Positions 1 through 9,189 are shown, counted from the first letter of the stretch. The stretch is 64,000 bases of DNA from Bog-756 sp963756515 (GCA_963756515.1 CAVWNV010000004.1:1-64000), one strand, 5' to 3'. Numbers and translations: made by a program. The notes: generated by a model not told the origin, from the sequence alone.

Positions 1-1
1 G

Positions 2-74
2 CAGTCCCAACGGGGTTCGAACCCGTGTCTCCACCTTGAGAGGGTGGTGTCCTAGGCCTCTAGACGATGGGACC
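2..74 (-). tRNA. tRNA-Glu (anticodon CTC)
   Basis: Read on the minus strand this 73-base segment folds as a cloverleaf. The acceptor arms GGTCCCA and TGGGACT pair with one terminal G-U. The anticodon stem CCACC/GGTGG encloses loop CTCTCAA, giving anticodon CTC, and the T arm contains GGTTCGAACCC. The discriminator base is G and CCA is not encoded. It lies near a glutamyl-tRNA synthetase gene on the same strand, which may be coincidence. Confidence 0.95.
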
Positions 75-171
75 CTGTCTCGAGCCGGACCCTGGGGAGC
101 CGACCCGGTCGTGCGTGGGTTTCGCACGGCGTGTCTGCCACGACGCTCCGGTAGTGCAAGCACCGTGTGCG

Positions 172-244
172 CTCGGGGGGGAGGGCTCGAACCTCCAACC
201 TCATGAACCAGAATCATGCGCGCTGCCAGTTGCGCCACCCCCGA
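172..244 (-). tRNA. tRNA-Gln (anticodon CTG)
   Basis: The minus strand gives acceptor arms TCGGGGG/CCCCCGA, anticodon stem CATGA/TCATG with loop TTCTGGT (anticodon CTG), and a T arm with GGTTCGAGCCC. It is 73 bases long with discriminator G and no encoded CCA. It is 97 bp from the tRNA-Glu on the same strand, so the two may be co-transcribed. No glutaminyl-tRNA synthetase is visible here. In many actinobacteria Gln-tRNA is made by GluRS plus the amidotransferase GatCAB. Confidence 0.95.
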
Positions 245-523
245 ATGGGCAAACCGTCAATGTAGCCGAAAGGGGCCCGTCTGGAAACGGCCCGGCCCCG
301 GGGCTGCCGCCCGCATCTTGCCCTGGTCAGGGATCTGGACCGCCAACCGGTGGCCGGCCCGGACGGGTCTGTCGCCGGCGGACGGGCCGCTCCGGGCACC
401 GGCCTGTCGATACCATCGGGGGTGAAGGGCCTCGGAGCAGGAAGGATCGTCAGCATGGGACCTTCGGCCTGCGCTCGGTCCTGACCCGGGACCTCACCGA
501 CGAGAGCGGGGCGAGGCACAGGC

Positions 524-1210
524 ATGACTCCCATCATCAGACTGGCGGTCCTCGACATGGCCGGGACCACCGTGGCCGACGAAGGAGCAGTCGAGGAGGC
601 GTTCCGCCGTGCCCTCGACTCGGTGGATCTGACTGCGGGCACCCCGATGGACGACCCGCACGAATACATCCGCCGGACGATGGGCCAGTCCAAGATCTCC
701 GTGTTCACCGAGCTGCTGGGCGGCGATCATGTCCGGGCCGAGCGGGCCAATGCTGTCTTCGAGCGGTCCTTCGACCAGGCCGTGGGTCGGGGCGACGTGG
801 CGCCCGTGCCCGGCGCTGAAGCCACCTTCGCCGCCTTACGCGGGGCCGGGGTGAGGATCTGCCTGACCACCGGGTTCTCCCCTCCGACCCGCGACGGCAT
901 CGTGTCCGCCCTGGGTTGGGAGGGGGCCATCGACCTGGCCCTCTCCCCCGCCGATGCCGGACGCGGACGCCCGTGGCCCGACATGATCCTGACCGCTGTC
1001 ATCCGGCTCTGCGTCGACGATGTGGCCGAGGTGGCCGTCGTCGGGGACACCACCAACGACCTCGTGGCCGGCACCCGGGCGGGGGCGTCGCTGGTGATCG
1101 GTGTGCTCAGTGGGGTCCACGGGCGGGATGACCTGGTCGAAGCCCCTCACACCCACCTCGTCGAGTCGGTGGCCGATCTGCCCGATCTCCTGCTCCGGAC
1201 GGACGGATGA
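524..1210 (+). CDS. phosphonatase-like HAD hydrolase
   Basis: The 228-residue protein has the haloacid dehalogenase core. Motif I is DMAGTT (11-16, nucleophile Asp11), motif II lies around Thr115-Thr116-Gly117, and motif IV is GDTTND (174-179). The Ala in the second motif I position and the overall pattern match phosphonoacetaldehyde-hydrolase-like enzymes, which cleave C-P or phosphate ester bonds in the cytoplasm. The ATG start is preceded by a purine-rich GCGAGGCA. No phosphonate uptake or transaminase genes are nearby, so the substrate is unknown. The gene converges on the YdcF-like gene with a 9-bp gap. Confidence 0.85.
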   Translation: MTPIIRLAVLDMAGTTVADEGAVEEAFRRALDSVDLTAGTPMDDPHEYIRRTMGQSKISVFTELLGGDHVRAERANAVFERSFDQAVGRGDVAPVPGAEATFAALRGAGVRICLTTGFSPPTRDGIVSALGWEGAIDLALSPADAGRGRPWPDMILTAVIRLCVDDVAEVAVVGDTTNDLVAGTRAGASLVIGVLSGVHGRDDLVEAPHTHLVESVADLPDLLLRTDG

Positions 1211-1219
1211 GCACGCCAG

Positions 1220-1891
1220 CTACCGCAGCGTCGATCCGAGCGAAGCGTGCAGAGAGCTCAGACGGTTGAATCCCAAGATCCGGCCGATGGCCACGCCCAC
1301 GGTCTCCTTGGCGTAGTACGGCACGGTGGACAGACCGGTGATGGGCGAAGTCCGGGTGGGGGTCGGGTAGGCACGCAGCCCCAACGACGAGGCGATGGCC
1401 AGGCTCCGGTCCTCGTGGAAGGGATCGGTGGCGATCAGCACCGTGGTGTTGCCCTGGGCCTTGAGCGTCGGTGCCGCCAACGAGAGGTTCTCCCACGAGT
1501 CGCTCCCGCCTGACTCGTAGATGTCGCGGCCGGGGATGCCGGCACCGATCAGGTACCGGGCCGAGGCCTCGGCCTCGGTGAACTGATCCCCGGGTTCCTT
1601 CGAGCCCGTCACCATGATGTCGGTGGCGTAGTGCTCCTGCCAGAGGAGCTTGGCCTCGTCGAGGCGGGCGGCCAGGTCGGGTGACGGAACCCCGTCGTAC
1701 TGGGCCGCCCCCATGACCACGATGGCGCCGGCGGGCTGGGGGTCGTAGCGGCGGCCGGTCAGCCACACCTGCACCGCGGTGACCAGCACATAGACGACCA
1801 CCACCCCCAGCACGACGGCGGCCACCCGCCAGACGAGGCGGAACGGATGTGCCCTCGTCTTCGTGGAGACCAGGTCCACGGAGCTCAGCAC
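1220..1891 (-). CDS. YdcF/SanA-like DUF218 membrane protein
   Basis: The protein has one N-terminal membrane segment (about residues 10-35) followed by a DUF218 domain. Recognisable parts are GAIVVMGAAQYDG, an acidic turn IMVTGSKEPGD, the SGGSDSWENL segment and the VLIATDPFH strand. DUF218 proteins such as SanA and YdcF are envelope-linked proteins of poorly defined function. The open frame extends far into gltX, but domain content and the gltX stop at 1923 place the start at GTG 1891 (about 223 residues) or GTG 1879. It follows gltX by about 31 bp and is probably co-transcribed. The exact start is uncertain. Confidence 0.75.
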   Translation of the reverse strand: MLSSVDLVSTKTRAHPFRLVWRVAAVVLGVVVVYVLVTAVQVWLTGRRYDPQPAGAIVVMGAAQYDGVPSPDLAARLDEAKLLWQEHYATDIMVTGSKEPGDQFTEAEASARYLIGAGIPGRDIYESGGSDSWENLSLAAPTLKAQGNTTVLIATDPFHEDRSLAIASSLGLRAYPTPTRTSPITGLSTVPYYAKETVGVAIGRILGFNRLSSLHASLGSTLR

Positions 1892-1922
1892 ACCTCGGCG
1901 CCGGTGGCCGGAACCCGACGCG

Positions 1923-3407
1923 TCAAGTTCCGTCTCCGGTGGCCCGATCCAACGCGTGGCGCAGGCGGGCCAGTGTCCGGTCCGCTCCCAGCACCTCGAG
2001 TGATTCGAAGAGCGGGGGGCCGACCCGCCGCCCGGTGGTGGCCACCCGGATCGGGGCCTGGACCTTCGACAGTGAGCGCCCCAGGCGCTCGGCCAGGGCC
2101 GCGGTGGCTGCGTGGAGGGCGCCGCCGTCCCAACCGTCCACCAGGTCGGCGTAGGTCTCGACGGCACCCCTCAGCACGTCGAGGGCCGATGCGGTGTCCT
2201 TGGTGATGGCCTTGGCCCAGGCCTCCTCGTCGATGTCGGGCCGTTCGAGGAACAGGAACTCCACCATGGCCGGGACCTCGCCCAGCACGGCCACTCGCTC
2301 CTGCACCACCGGTGCGATGCGGGCGAAGACGCCGGCGTCGAAGGCCCCCTCCGGCCATGGTGTCGCCGCACCCGACAGCCACGGCCCGCACGCCTCGATG
2401 AACGCCTCGGGCGTCATGGCCCGGATGTACTCACCGTTCATATGGGTCAGCTTGGCCACGTCGAAGAAGGCCGGGGAACGGTTGACATCCTCCAGGCGGA
2501 ACCATGCCTGCATCTGGGCCGTGTCGAAGATCTCCTGCCCGTCCGGCGGGCTCCAACCGAGCAGTCCCAGGTAGTTCAGGAACGCGTCGGGTAGGTAGCC
2601 CTGGTCGCGATAGGTCTCGACCGCCACTGGGTCCCGCCGCTTCGACAGCTTCTTCCGCTGCTCGTTGACGAGCAGGGGCAGGTGGGCGAAGACCGGCAGG
2701 TCCGGAGTCTCGACGGGCCCACCGACGACCGAGCCGTCGGTCCGCCAACCGATGGTCCGCAGGGCCTCCCAGACCAGCACGCCTCTCGGGGTGGTGGGCA
2801 ACAGGTCCTCGCCCCGGATGACGTGGGTGATGGCCATGTCGATGTCGTCGACCACATTGGCCAGCACGAAGAGGGTCGACCCGTCGGCCTTGGCGATGAC
2901 GAAGTCGTCCATGGCCCCGCAGGGGAACTCCACCGGACCCCGGATCACGTCATGGACGACGGTGACACCCTCGTCAGGGGTCCGGAAGCGCAGGGCCCGA
3001 CCGTCACCCCTCGGGAGCCCCCGGTTCCGGCAGAAGCCGTCGTAGCCGGGGGTCTGGATGCCGGCGGCACGGTTGCGGGCGTCGATCTCGTCGCGGGTGC
3101 AGTCGCAGGCGTAGACGAAGCCGTTCTCCCACAGGGCGTCGAGCGACTGCCGGTAGCGGTCGGTTCGCTGAGACTGGCGGAAGGGCCCCTCGTCGGGGTC
3201 CATCGAGAGCCAGTGCATGGCGGTGAGGATCCCGTCCACCCACTCCTCGCGGCCGCGCTCGGCGTCGGTGTCCTCGATGCGGAGCACGAAGGTGCCCCCG
3301 GACTGCCGGGCCACCACCCAGTTGAACAGGGCGGAACGGGCACTGCCGACGTGGAAGTAGCCCGTGGGCGATGGAGCGAAGCGAACCCTCGGGCTGTCCC
3401 CGGGCAC
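1923..3407 (-). CDS. gltX: glutamyl-tRNA synthetase
   Basis: This 494-residue class I synthetase charges tRNA-Glu with glutamate. In actinobacteria lacking GlnRS it often also mischarges tRNA-Gln. The HIGH-type motif reads HVGS (19-22) inside APSPTGYFHVGSAR, and the KMSKS-type motif is KLSKR (253-257). Zinc-knuckle-like Cys101, Cys103 and Cys126 are present in the acceptor-binding insertion. Length is normal for the family. The start is GTG, 7 bp after the ferredoxin stop, with AAGG just upstream, so ferredoxin, gltX and the YdcF-like gene form one leftward group. Confidence 0.97.
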   Translation of the reverse strand: MPGDSPRVRFAPSPTGYFHVGSARSALFNWVVARQSGGTFVLRIEDTDAERGREEWVDGILTAMHWLSMDPDEGPFRQSQRTDRYRQSLDALWENGFVYACDCTRDEIDARNRAAGIQTPGYDGFCRNRGLPRGDGRALRFRTPDEGVTVVHDVIRGPVEFPCGAMDDFVIAKADGSTLFVLANVVDDIDMAITHVIRGEDLLPTTPRGVLVWEALRTIGWRTDGSVVGGPVETPDLPVFAHLPLLVNEQRKKLSKRRDPVAVETYRDQGYLPDAFLNYLGLLGWSPPDGQEIFDTAQMQAWFRLEDVNRSPAFFDVAKLTHMNGEYIRAMTPEAFIEACGPWLSGAATPWPEGAFDAGVFARIAPVVQERVAVLGEVPAMVEFLFLERPDIDEEAWAKAITKDTASALDVLRGAVETYADLVDGWDGGALHAATAALAERLGRSLSKVQAPIRVATTGRRVGPPLFESLEVLGADRTLARLRHALDRATGDGT

Positions 3408-3414
3408 GCCTTGC

Positions 3415-3612
3415 TTACTCTTCTTCGACGATGGTGATGGCCCCCGTCGGGCAGCCGTTGGCGGCCTGACGGACCTTCTCCCGCAGGTCTTCGCCGGGGT
3501 TCTCGTTCAGCACGTAGAGGAATCCGTCGTCGCGGACTTCGAACACCTCGGGGGCGATACCCATGCAGACGGCATTGCTGGCGCACTCGTCGTAGTCGAC
3601 AACGATCTTCAC
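3415..3612 (-). CDS. small [3Fe-4S]-type ferredoxin
   Basis: The 65-residue acidic protein starts VKIVVDYDECASNAVC. Cluster ligands Cys10, Cys16 and Cys54 (the last in GCPTG) fit the single-cluster ferredoxins that pass electrons to cytochromes P450 and Rieske oxygenases. The GTG start at 3612 is fixed by a strong Shine-Dalgarno, GGAGG, six bases upstream, so the longer open frame to 3663 is not used. No P450 is adjacent, and its position ahead of gltX suggests only shared transcription. Confidence 0.92.
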   Translation of the reverse strand: MKIVVDYDECASNAVCMGIAPEVFEVRDDGFLYVLNENPGEDLREKVRQAANGCPTGAITIVEEE

Positions 3613-3721
3613 GTGATGCCTCCGGATGCTCGGTGAACCGACCCGAGTGTATCGGTCTCCCACCCGGGTGCAGGGCCACCGACCGCACCGACCGGGCCGG
3701 TCATCCGGGTCCCGAGGGGGA

Positions 3722-4456
3722 TCAGATGGGTTGGTCCCAGGCCGGACGGGTCCGCGACAGCCGGGCTGCCACCACCGCCACCGGCACCAGCAGACAAAGG
3801 GCGAAGACCAGTCCCAGCGGTCTGCTCACCCGTAGTGCCGCCAAGGCGCCGACAAGGGCACCGAGGAACATGGCCACGGCCGAAAGGCCGCGCCGCCCGA
3901 GCCTCCCTCCGGTGCCCCCACCCAGGCGACTGTCGAAAGCCACCCCGGTGATCGTCATGGTCAGGACGGTGGTGGTGAGGTCGGGGACGGCCAGTTTGCG
4001 GGCTGTTCCGTTCTGCATGCCCGCTCCCAGCCCGAGCAGGACGATCAGCACGTACCGGGGTGGACCCGAACCCGGGGTCGAGGCCAGCCAGGCCACCACC
4101 GTCGATGCGGACAGCAGCACGGCCTCGAACGCGGCCGTGTACTCCAGCATCGGTCCCCGTCGCGCACCGAGGTGGGCCACGGTCCGCCCGCTGATCATGG
4201 CCCCGACGGCGAACGCCCCCAACGCGGCCAGCGACGCCCAGATGGAGAAGCCCTGGGCGCCCACCAGGGCGAAGGCCAGGAACACCACGTTGCCAGTCAT
4301 GTTGGCCACGAAGACGTGGCCGAGCACCAGGTAGCTGAAGGCGTCGACCAGCCCGGTCACCACGGTCAGGGTCAGGAGGAGCGGCGCCAGCGGACCGTGT
4401 CGGTCCCCGGGCGGCGGCACCACCGTCCGCCATGCTTCGGTCACAGTGGCGATCAT
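3722..4456 (-). CDS. DUF1275 (YoaK-like) membrane protein
   Basis: About 244 residues form six or so hydrophobic segments with the DUF1275 hallmarks GLVDAFSYL, GHVFVANMTGN and a late VLTMTITG. The family is widespread in bacteria, and its transport or redox role is not established. The ATG at 4456 is chosen because GAGGAGG lies upstream on the minus strand. An in-frame extension to 4516 has no such signal. It sits alone between the ferredoxin group and the ABC-F gene. Confidence 0.85.
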   Translation of the reverse strand: MIATVTEAWRTVVPPPGDRHGPLAPLLLTLTVVTGLVDAFSYLVLGHVFVANMTGNVVFLAFALVGAQGFSIWASLAALGAFAVGAMISGRTVAHLGARRGPMLEYTAAFEAVLLSASTVVAWLASTPGSGPPRYVLIVLLGLGAGMQNGTARKLAVPDLTTTVLTMTITGVAFDSRLGGGTGGRLGRRGLSAVAMFLGALVGALAALRVSRPLGLVFALCLLVPVAVVAARLSRTRPAWDQPI

Positions 4457-4550
4457 CGGGCGCCCTCCTCGGTTCGTCGCTCCTGGATCGTTAGCAAAAC
4501 TCCGGCGCGGTGGCAACGGAAGTTCGTACCGGCCCGGGGCCGGCGCCTCG

Positions 4551-6269
4551 TCATGCCCAGGGAAGTCCGATGGAGCGGGTGACCTCCACCGAGTCCAACA
4601 GGTGCCTGTCGTGCGAGACCAGCAGCAGTGTCCCCCCGAATCCGGCCAGCGCCTCCTCCAACTGCTCGATGGCCGGGAGGTCGAGATGGTTGGTGGGCTC
4701 GTCCAGCACCAGCAGGTTGACTCCGAGCGCCTGGAAGGCGGCCAACTCGGCCCGGGTGCGCTCGCCCGGTGACAGGGTGCCCACCGGTCGCGTCACGTGC
4801 CCCTCCCCCAGTCCGAACTTGGCCAGGAGCGATCTGGCCTCGGCCTGGGTCAGGTCGACCCGGTCCATGGTCGAACGGACCAGGTCGACCCGGTCGGTGG
4901 TCGAACGGACCAGGTCGACCCGGTCGTCCGGGATCGGGTCCCCGGACCCGGCCCGGATCCGGCGGTCCTGGCCCAACTCGCCGACCACCACGCTCGGCCC
5001 GAGCCACTGCCGGCCCGACGCCAGCGGGAGGTGACCCAGGAGGGCGGCGACCAACGAGGACTTGCCGGTCCCGTTGGCCCCCGTGAGCGCCACCCGGTCG
5101 CCCCAGGTGATCTCGAGATCCAGCGGCCCCATGTGGAACGGTCCCCGTTCGATCACCGCCCCTGACAGCCGGGCCACCACCGTGCCGGCGCGGGCCGTCT
5201 CCTGGATGGTGAAGTGCAGGTCCCACCCCTCCCACGGCTTCGCCACCACCTCGAGCGCCTGACGGGCCCGGTCGGTCTGACGGGCCTTGGCCGCCAGCTT
5301 TTCGGTGCGGTTGATCCGGAAGTCCCGCTGCGCCTTGTCGTGATCCCGGGGTTGGCGGCTCTCCCTACGGACCCCGGTGGTGGCCCACTGCCGCTGCCGT
5401 TCGGCCCGGTTCTCGAGCACACCGCGTTGGCGCCGATAGAGCTCGTAGGCCTCGGTGGCGTGGCGGCGGACGTTGGCCCGCTCCTCCTGGTAGCCGCTCC
5501 AGCCCCCTCCGTACTCGTGCGCCGTCCGGCTGTGCTCGTCGAGCTCGAGGACGCTGGTGATCGTACGTGAGAGGAATTCCCGGTCGTGTGAGACGACCAC
5601 CAGCCCACCCCTCAGCGACCGGACCCAGCCCTCCAGACGTTCGAGGCCGTCGAAGTCGAGATCGTTGGTCGGCTCGTCCAACAGGGTCAGGTCGAAGTGC
5701 GAGAGCTCGATGCCGGCCAACGCCACCCTGGCCCGCTGGCCACCCGACAGCGCCGACACCGCCCGGTCGGCCAGGTCGACACCGAGTCCGATCTCGTCGA
5801 GGACCGCGTCGATGCGGGCGTCGAGGTCGCCGACACCCAGTCCGTTGAAGCGCTCCAGCGCCACCTCGTAGCGCCGCTCGGCCGCGCTGCCCCCGGCCGT
5901 CAGCCCGGCGGCCGCCTCGGCCAGTTCGGTCTCGGCCCCTCGGGCCCCGGTGCGTCGGGCCAGGTTGTGGCGGACCGTCTCCCCCGGTGGCGCCTCGTGC
6001 TCCTGGGCCAGGTAGCCCACCGTGGCCGAAGGCGGGTCCCGGACGATGGCCCCGGCGTCGGGCTCGACCGCGCCGGCCAGGAGCTGGAGCAGCGTGGACT
6101 TGCCGACGCCGTTGGGCCCGACCACGCCGATGCGGCTGTCCGGGCCGACGGTGACCGTGACTCCGTCGATGACCGTGCGGCCGCCCCGGTCGAAGGCGAC
6201 CTGGCGCGCCACCAACGTGGCCTGCGGCGACGGGGTGCTACGGGGAGGTGCGGAGCGGTGTGCGGGCAA
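4551..6269 (-). CDS. ABC-F family ATPase
   Basis: The 572-residue soluble protein has two ABC ATPase domains and no membrane segments. Walker A is GPNGVGKST (51-59) in domain 1 and GANGTGKSS in domain 2. Signatures are LSGGQRARVALA and LSPGERTRAELA, and the Walker B motifs are LLDEPTNDLD and LVLDEPTNHLD. A charged linker rich in Arg and Gln separates the domains. ABC-F proteins act on the ribosome in translation control or antibiotic protection. The start appears to be TTG 6269 with GAGAGG upstream; TTG 6215 and GTG 6212 are alternatives. Domain 2 carries an in-frame 10-residue tandem repeat (DRVDLVRST). Confidence 0.93.
   Translation of the reverse strand: MPAHRSAPPRSTPSPQATLVARQVAFDRGGRTVIDGVTVTVGPDSRIGVVGPNGVGKSTLLQLLAGAVEPDAGAIVRDPPSATVGYLAQEHEAPPGETVRHNLARRTGARGAETELAEAAAGLTAGGSAAERRYEVALERFNGLGVGDLDARIDAVLDEIGLGVDLADRAVSALSGGQRARVALAGIELSHFDLTLLDEPTNDLDFDGLERLEGWVRSLRGGLVVVSHDREFLSRTITSVLELDEHSRTAHEYGGGWSGYQEERANVRRHATEAYELYRRQRGVLENRAERQRQWATTGVRRESRQPRDHDKAQRDFRINRTEKLAAKARQTDRARQALEVVAKPWEGWDLHFTIQETARAGTVVARLSGAVIERGPFHMGPLDLEITWGDRVALTGANGTGKSSLVAALLGHLPLASGRQWLGPSVVVGELGQDRRIRAGSGDPIPDDRVDLVRSTTDRVDLVRSTMDRVDLTQAEARSLLAKFGLGEGHVTRPVGTLSPGERTRAELAAFQALGVNLLVLDEPTNHLDLPAIEQLEEALAGFGGTLLLVSHDRHLLDSVEVTRSIGLPWA
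4851..4926 (-). repeat. 30-bp tandem repeat inside the ABC-F gene
   Basis: The 10-mer CAGGTCGACC recurs at 4851, 4881 and 4911, exactly 30 bp apart. Two full units and part of a third encode DRVDLVRST(T/M) repeats in frame. The repeat falls between the second Walker A and the second signature motif, in the region where ABC domains vary in length. Confidence 0.9.
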
Positions 6270-6449
6270 CGGAGGGCCTCTCGGACCGGTGGACGGACGG
6301 ACACGGGATCACCGGTTCTCAGCGCACGTCCCCGAGGCTAGCGCCACCCGGGCCTCCGTGGCCGAGGCGCGACCCCCAGTCGGGTCAGGAATGTCCCCGC
6401 CCACTGGCGGTGACACGACCGCCTTGCCGTCGGAACCGACCTCAGCCGG

Positions 6450-7604
6450 TCAGGGCTTGTCGCTCCCGACCACCCACATGGCGAAGAACTGCGAGCCGCC
6501 GCCGTAGGCCTGGCCCAGCGCCACCTTGGCCCCGTCGATCTGGTGCTCACCGGCCTGGCCCCGGACCTGCATGGCCACCTCGAGGAACCGGAGCATGCCC
6601 GAGGCCCCGATGGGATTCGACGACAGCACACCGCCCGACGTGTTCCACGGGATGTCCCCGTCGAAGGCCGTGGCCCCCGACTCGGTCAGCTTCCACCCGT
6701 CGCCGAGGTCGCAGAACCCGAGGTTCTCGAGCCACATCGGCTCGTACCAGCTGAACGGGACGTAGATCTCGGCCACGTCGATCTGGGCCCGGGGATCGGT
6801 GATGCCGGCCTGGGCGTAGACATCGGCCGAGCAGTCCCGGCCCGCCTGCGGATTGACCTGATCGCGACCGGCGAACATGGTGGGCTCGGACCGCATGGCC
6901 GTCCCGTGGACCCACGCCGGCGGGTAGTGGCCCGAGACGGCATCCTCGGCCGCCAGCACCATGGCCGCGGCCCCGTCCGAGGACGGGCAGGCCTCGAGGT
7001 AGCGGAGGGGGTCCCACAACATCATGGAGTCCTCCACCATCTTCATGTCGATGTCGGCCAGGTGCAGATGGGCGTACGGGTTGCGCATGGCGTTCTGGCG
7101 ATCCTTGACCGCCACCATCCGACCGATGTGGTCCGGGGCGCCGGACCGGCGCATGTAGGCCCGGATGTGGGGGGCGAAGTAGCCGCCGGCGCCGGCCAAC
7201 AGCGGCGCCGCGAACGGCTGGGGCACCGACAGCGCCCACATGGCGTCGGAGTCGGACTGCTTCTCGTAGGCCACCGTCAGGACCCGCTTGTGGATCCCGG
7301 ACTTCACCAGGTGGGCGGCGACCAACGCCGTCGACCCGCCCACCGACCCGGCCGTGTGCACGCGGAACATGGGTTTGCCCACCGCGCCGAGCGCCGGGGC
7401 CAGATAGAGCTCGGGCATCATGTTGCCCTCGAACATGTCGGGGGCCTTGCCGATGACCACGGCGTCGATGTCCGACCAGGTGAGATCGGCGTCGGCCAGG
7501 GCCATGACGGCCGCCTCCCGCACCAGGCCGGCGATGGAGACATCGTCCCGCTTGGCCTTGTGGTGGGTCTGGCCCACTCCGACGACTGCACAACGCTCGG
7601 CCAT
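6450..7604 (-). CDS. thiolase-fold protein, Ltp2-type lyase
   Basis: The 384-residue protein has the thiolase/SCP-x fold: C-terminal NTSGGVLSSNPIGASGM and the YGGGSQ loop are clear. The usual nucleophile position (CxSG-like) reads HTAGSVGGS, so the catalytic Cys is absent, as in Ltp2-type retro-aldolases that use Tyr residues and need a DUF35 partner. It overlaps the upstream thiolase-like gene as ATGA at 7602-7606 and is last of four translationally coupled genes. Inferred role: C-C bond cleavage of a steroid- or acyl-CoA side chain in the cytoplasm. A plain acyltransferase is less likely without Cys. Confidence 0.85.
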   Translation of the reverse strand: MAERCAVVGVGQTHHKAKRDDVSIAGLVREAAVMALADADLTWSDIDAVVIGKAPDMFEGNMMPELYLAPALGAVGKPMFRVHTAGSVGGSTALVAAHLVKSGIHKRVLTVAYEKQSDSDAMWALSVPQPFAAPLLAGAGGYFAPHIRAYMRRSGAPDHIGRMVAVKDRQNAMRNPYAHLHLADIDMKMVEDSMMLWDPLRYLEACPSSDGAAAMVLAAEDAVSGHYPPAWVHGTAMRSEPTMFAGRDQVNPQAGRDCSADVYAQAGITDPRAQIDVAEIYVPFSWYEPMWLENLGFCDLGDGWKLTESGATAFDGDIPWNTSGGVLSSNPIGASGMLRFLEVAMQVRGQAGEHQIDGAKVALGQAYGGGSQFFAMWVVGSDKP

Positions 7605-8671
7605 CACGAACCCTCCAGGACGCAGACGAGATTCTGTTGCAGGCACGGGCCCGAGGTGGCGTGAGCCACCGCACGCCCCGCCGCTCCCGACCGGATCCGC
7701 TCGGCCGCCTCGCCGATGCGGATGAGACCGGCCGACATCAGCGGGTTGGCGGCCAGTGCGCCGCCCGACGGGTTGATGATGACGGTCTCGTCGAGTCCCA
7801 GGGCGTCGCGCACGATGATCTCCTGGGACGCGTAGGGGGCGTGGATCTCGGCCACGTCGACCGGGCCGTCGGCCACACCGGCCACCTCGGCCGCCTTGGC
7901 CGTCGAAGGCGAGGAGGTCAGGTCACGGGCCCCCAGCGCGTGCGTCTCCATCCGGTGGTCGAACCCGGTGATCCACACCGGCTTGTGCCCCCACTGCTCG
8001 GCCTTGTCCCCCGCGGCCAGCACGATGGCGGCGGCGCCGTCGGTGATGGGGGGAAGCGCATGGCGGCGCAGCGGCGAGACCACGTACTCGTCCTCGAGCA
8101 GCACCTCGCTCGGGACGTCCATCCGGACCTGGGCCTTGGGGTTCGACAGGGCGTCGCGGCGGCTGCGGGAGGCGATGGTGGCGAACTCGGCCTCGGTGCC
8201 CTTGCCCGCGTCGATCAAGGCCCGGGCCTGCAGGGCGGCCAGGCTGACCGGGTCCGGCCACAACGGGGCCAGGTAGTACGGGTCGAGCTGCAGGGCCAGT
8301 ATCTCGCTCAGGTTGCCCAGCGAGGAGCGGCCGAAGCTGTAGACCAGGGCGGCGTCGATGACGCCCTCCTGCAGCAGCACCCAGGCCTCGTAGAGGGCCC
8401 AGGCGCCGTCCATCTCCACATGGCTCTCCGACCGGGGTGGCCACACCCCGACGGCGTCGAGGGCCATCACGAAGCTGAACGGGCCCCCGATCAGGTAGTC
8501 GGTCGACCCGGAGCAGATGAAGTCGACGTCGTCCTTGGTGATCCCGATGTTGCCCAGCACCTCGGAGATCACCGGCATGAGCATCTCGACCTCGTTGTGC
8601 TCGTCGTCACGGCGCACGTTCTCCATCTGGGCGAACGAGGCGACCGACACCGGACGGGGGGCGGCGCTCAC
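7604..8671 (-). CDS. thiolase-like protein, partner subunit
   Basis: The 355-residue protein shares the thiolase layout: PITDGAAAIVLAAGD, the VAEIHAPYASQE segment and INPSGGALAANP in the C-terminal half. It lacks a Cys in the usual active-site loop (ESHVEMDGAW). Its start is GTG overlapping the stop of the DUF35 gene as GTGA (8668-8671). A second thiolase-fold protein and two DUF35 proteins around it suggest a heteromeric acyl-CoA lyase or thiolase complex of the kind known from steroid side-chain catabolism. The substrate cannot be read from sequence. Confidence 0.82.
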   Translation of the reverse strand: MSAAPRPVSVASFAQMENVRRDDEHNEVEMLMPVISEVLGNIGITKDDVDFICSGSTDYLIGGPFSFVMALDAVGVWPPRSESHVEMDGAWALYEAWVLLQEGVIDAALVYSFGRSSLGNLSEILALQLDPYYLAPLWPDPVSLAALQARALIDAGKGTEAEFATIASRSRRDALSNPKAQVRMDVPSEVLLEDEYVVSPLRRHALPPITDGAAAIVLAAGDKAEQWGHKPVWITGFDHRMETHALGARDLTSSPSTAKAAEVAGVADGPVDVAEIHAPYASQEIIVRDALGLDETVIINPSGGALAANPLMSAGLIRIGEAAERIRSGAAGRAVAHATSGPCLQQNLVCVLEGS

Positions 8672-9189
8672 AGGTACTCCTTGTAGGTGTCGTAGTCGGC
8701 GTCGGGCTCACCGTTGGGCCGGAAGTACTTGACCGAGGCCAGCGAAGGCGTGAGCTCGTCGGGCTCCACCCACACCGCCTCCACCCGCATGCCCATGCGG
8801 ATCTGGTCGGTCGGGATCTCCTGCAGCAGGCCCATGAAGGAGAGGTTGGCCCCGTCGAGGAGCACCTGGGCGCAGATGTAGGGGATCTCGATGGACTGGC
8901 CGGCGAAGGGCACGTTGACCACGCAGTAGGTGGTGACGGTGCCCGAGTTCGACAGCTCCACGTCCTCGGTGGTGGGCACCCCGTCGGTCGGGCACGAGCC
9001 GCGGGAGGGGACATATACCTTCCCGCACACCGCGCAGCGCTGGCCCAGGAACTTGCCCCGCTCCAGGCCGCGGAGGAACTTCGACTGGGCGATGCCCGGT
9101 GTGAATTCGAAGTCGAGTCGGATCGGCGTGGCCAGCACGGTCACCGGTCCCAGGGCGCCACCGTCGTCGGCAGCGGTTGCATCGCTCAT
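8668..9189 (-). CDS. DUF35 OB-fold protein with zinc ribbon
   Basis: The 173-residue protein has an N-terminal rubredoxin-like ribbon (Cys52, Cys55, Cys66; the fourth ligand usually following CP is replaced, CPTDG) and a C-terminal OB fold beginning near SGTVTTYCVVNVPF. DUF35 proteins bind acyl-CoA and pair with thiolase-fold enzymes, for example ChsH2 with Ltp2. The start ATG 9189 overlaps the upstream DUF35 stop (ATGA) and its own stop overlaps the next gene, indicating strict co-expression. Confidence 0.88.
   Translation of the reverse strand: MSDATAADDGGALGPVTVLATPIRLDFEFTPGIAQSKFLRGLERGKFLGQRCAVCGKVYVPSRGSCPTDGVPTTEDVELSNSGTVTTYCVVNVPFAGQSIEIPYICAQVLLDGANLSFMGLLQEIPTDQIRMGMRVEAVWVEPDELTPSLASVKYFRPNGEPDADYDTYKEYL

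Noticed and set aside
67..819. Plus-strand frame across both tRNAs
   Set aside because: It covers tRNA sequence and overlaps the HAD gene in another frame; composition is non-coding.
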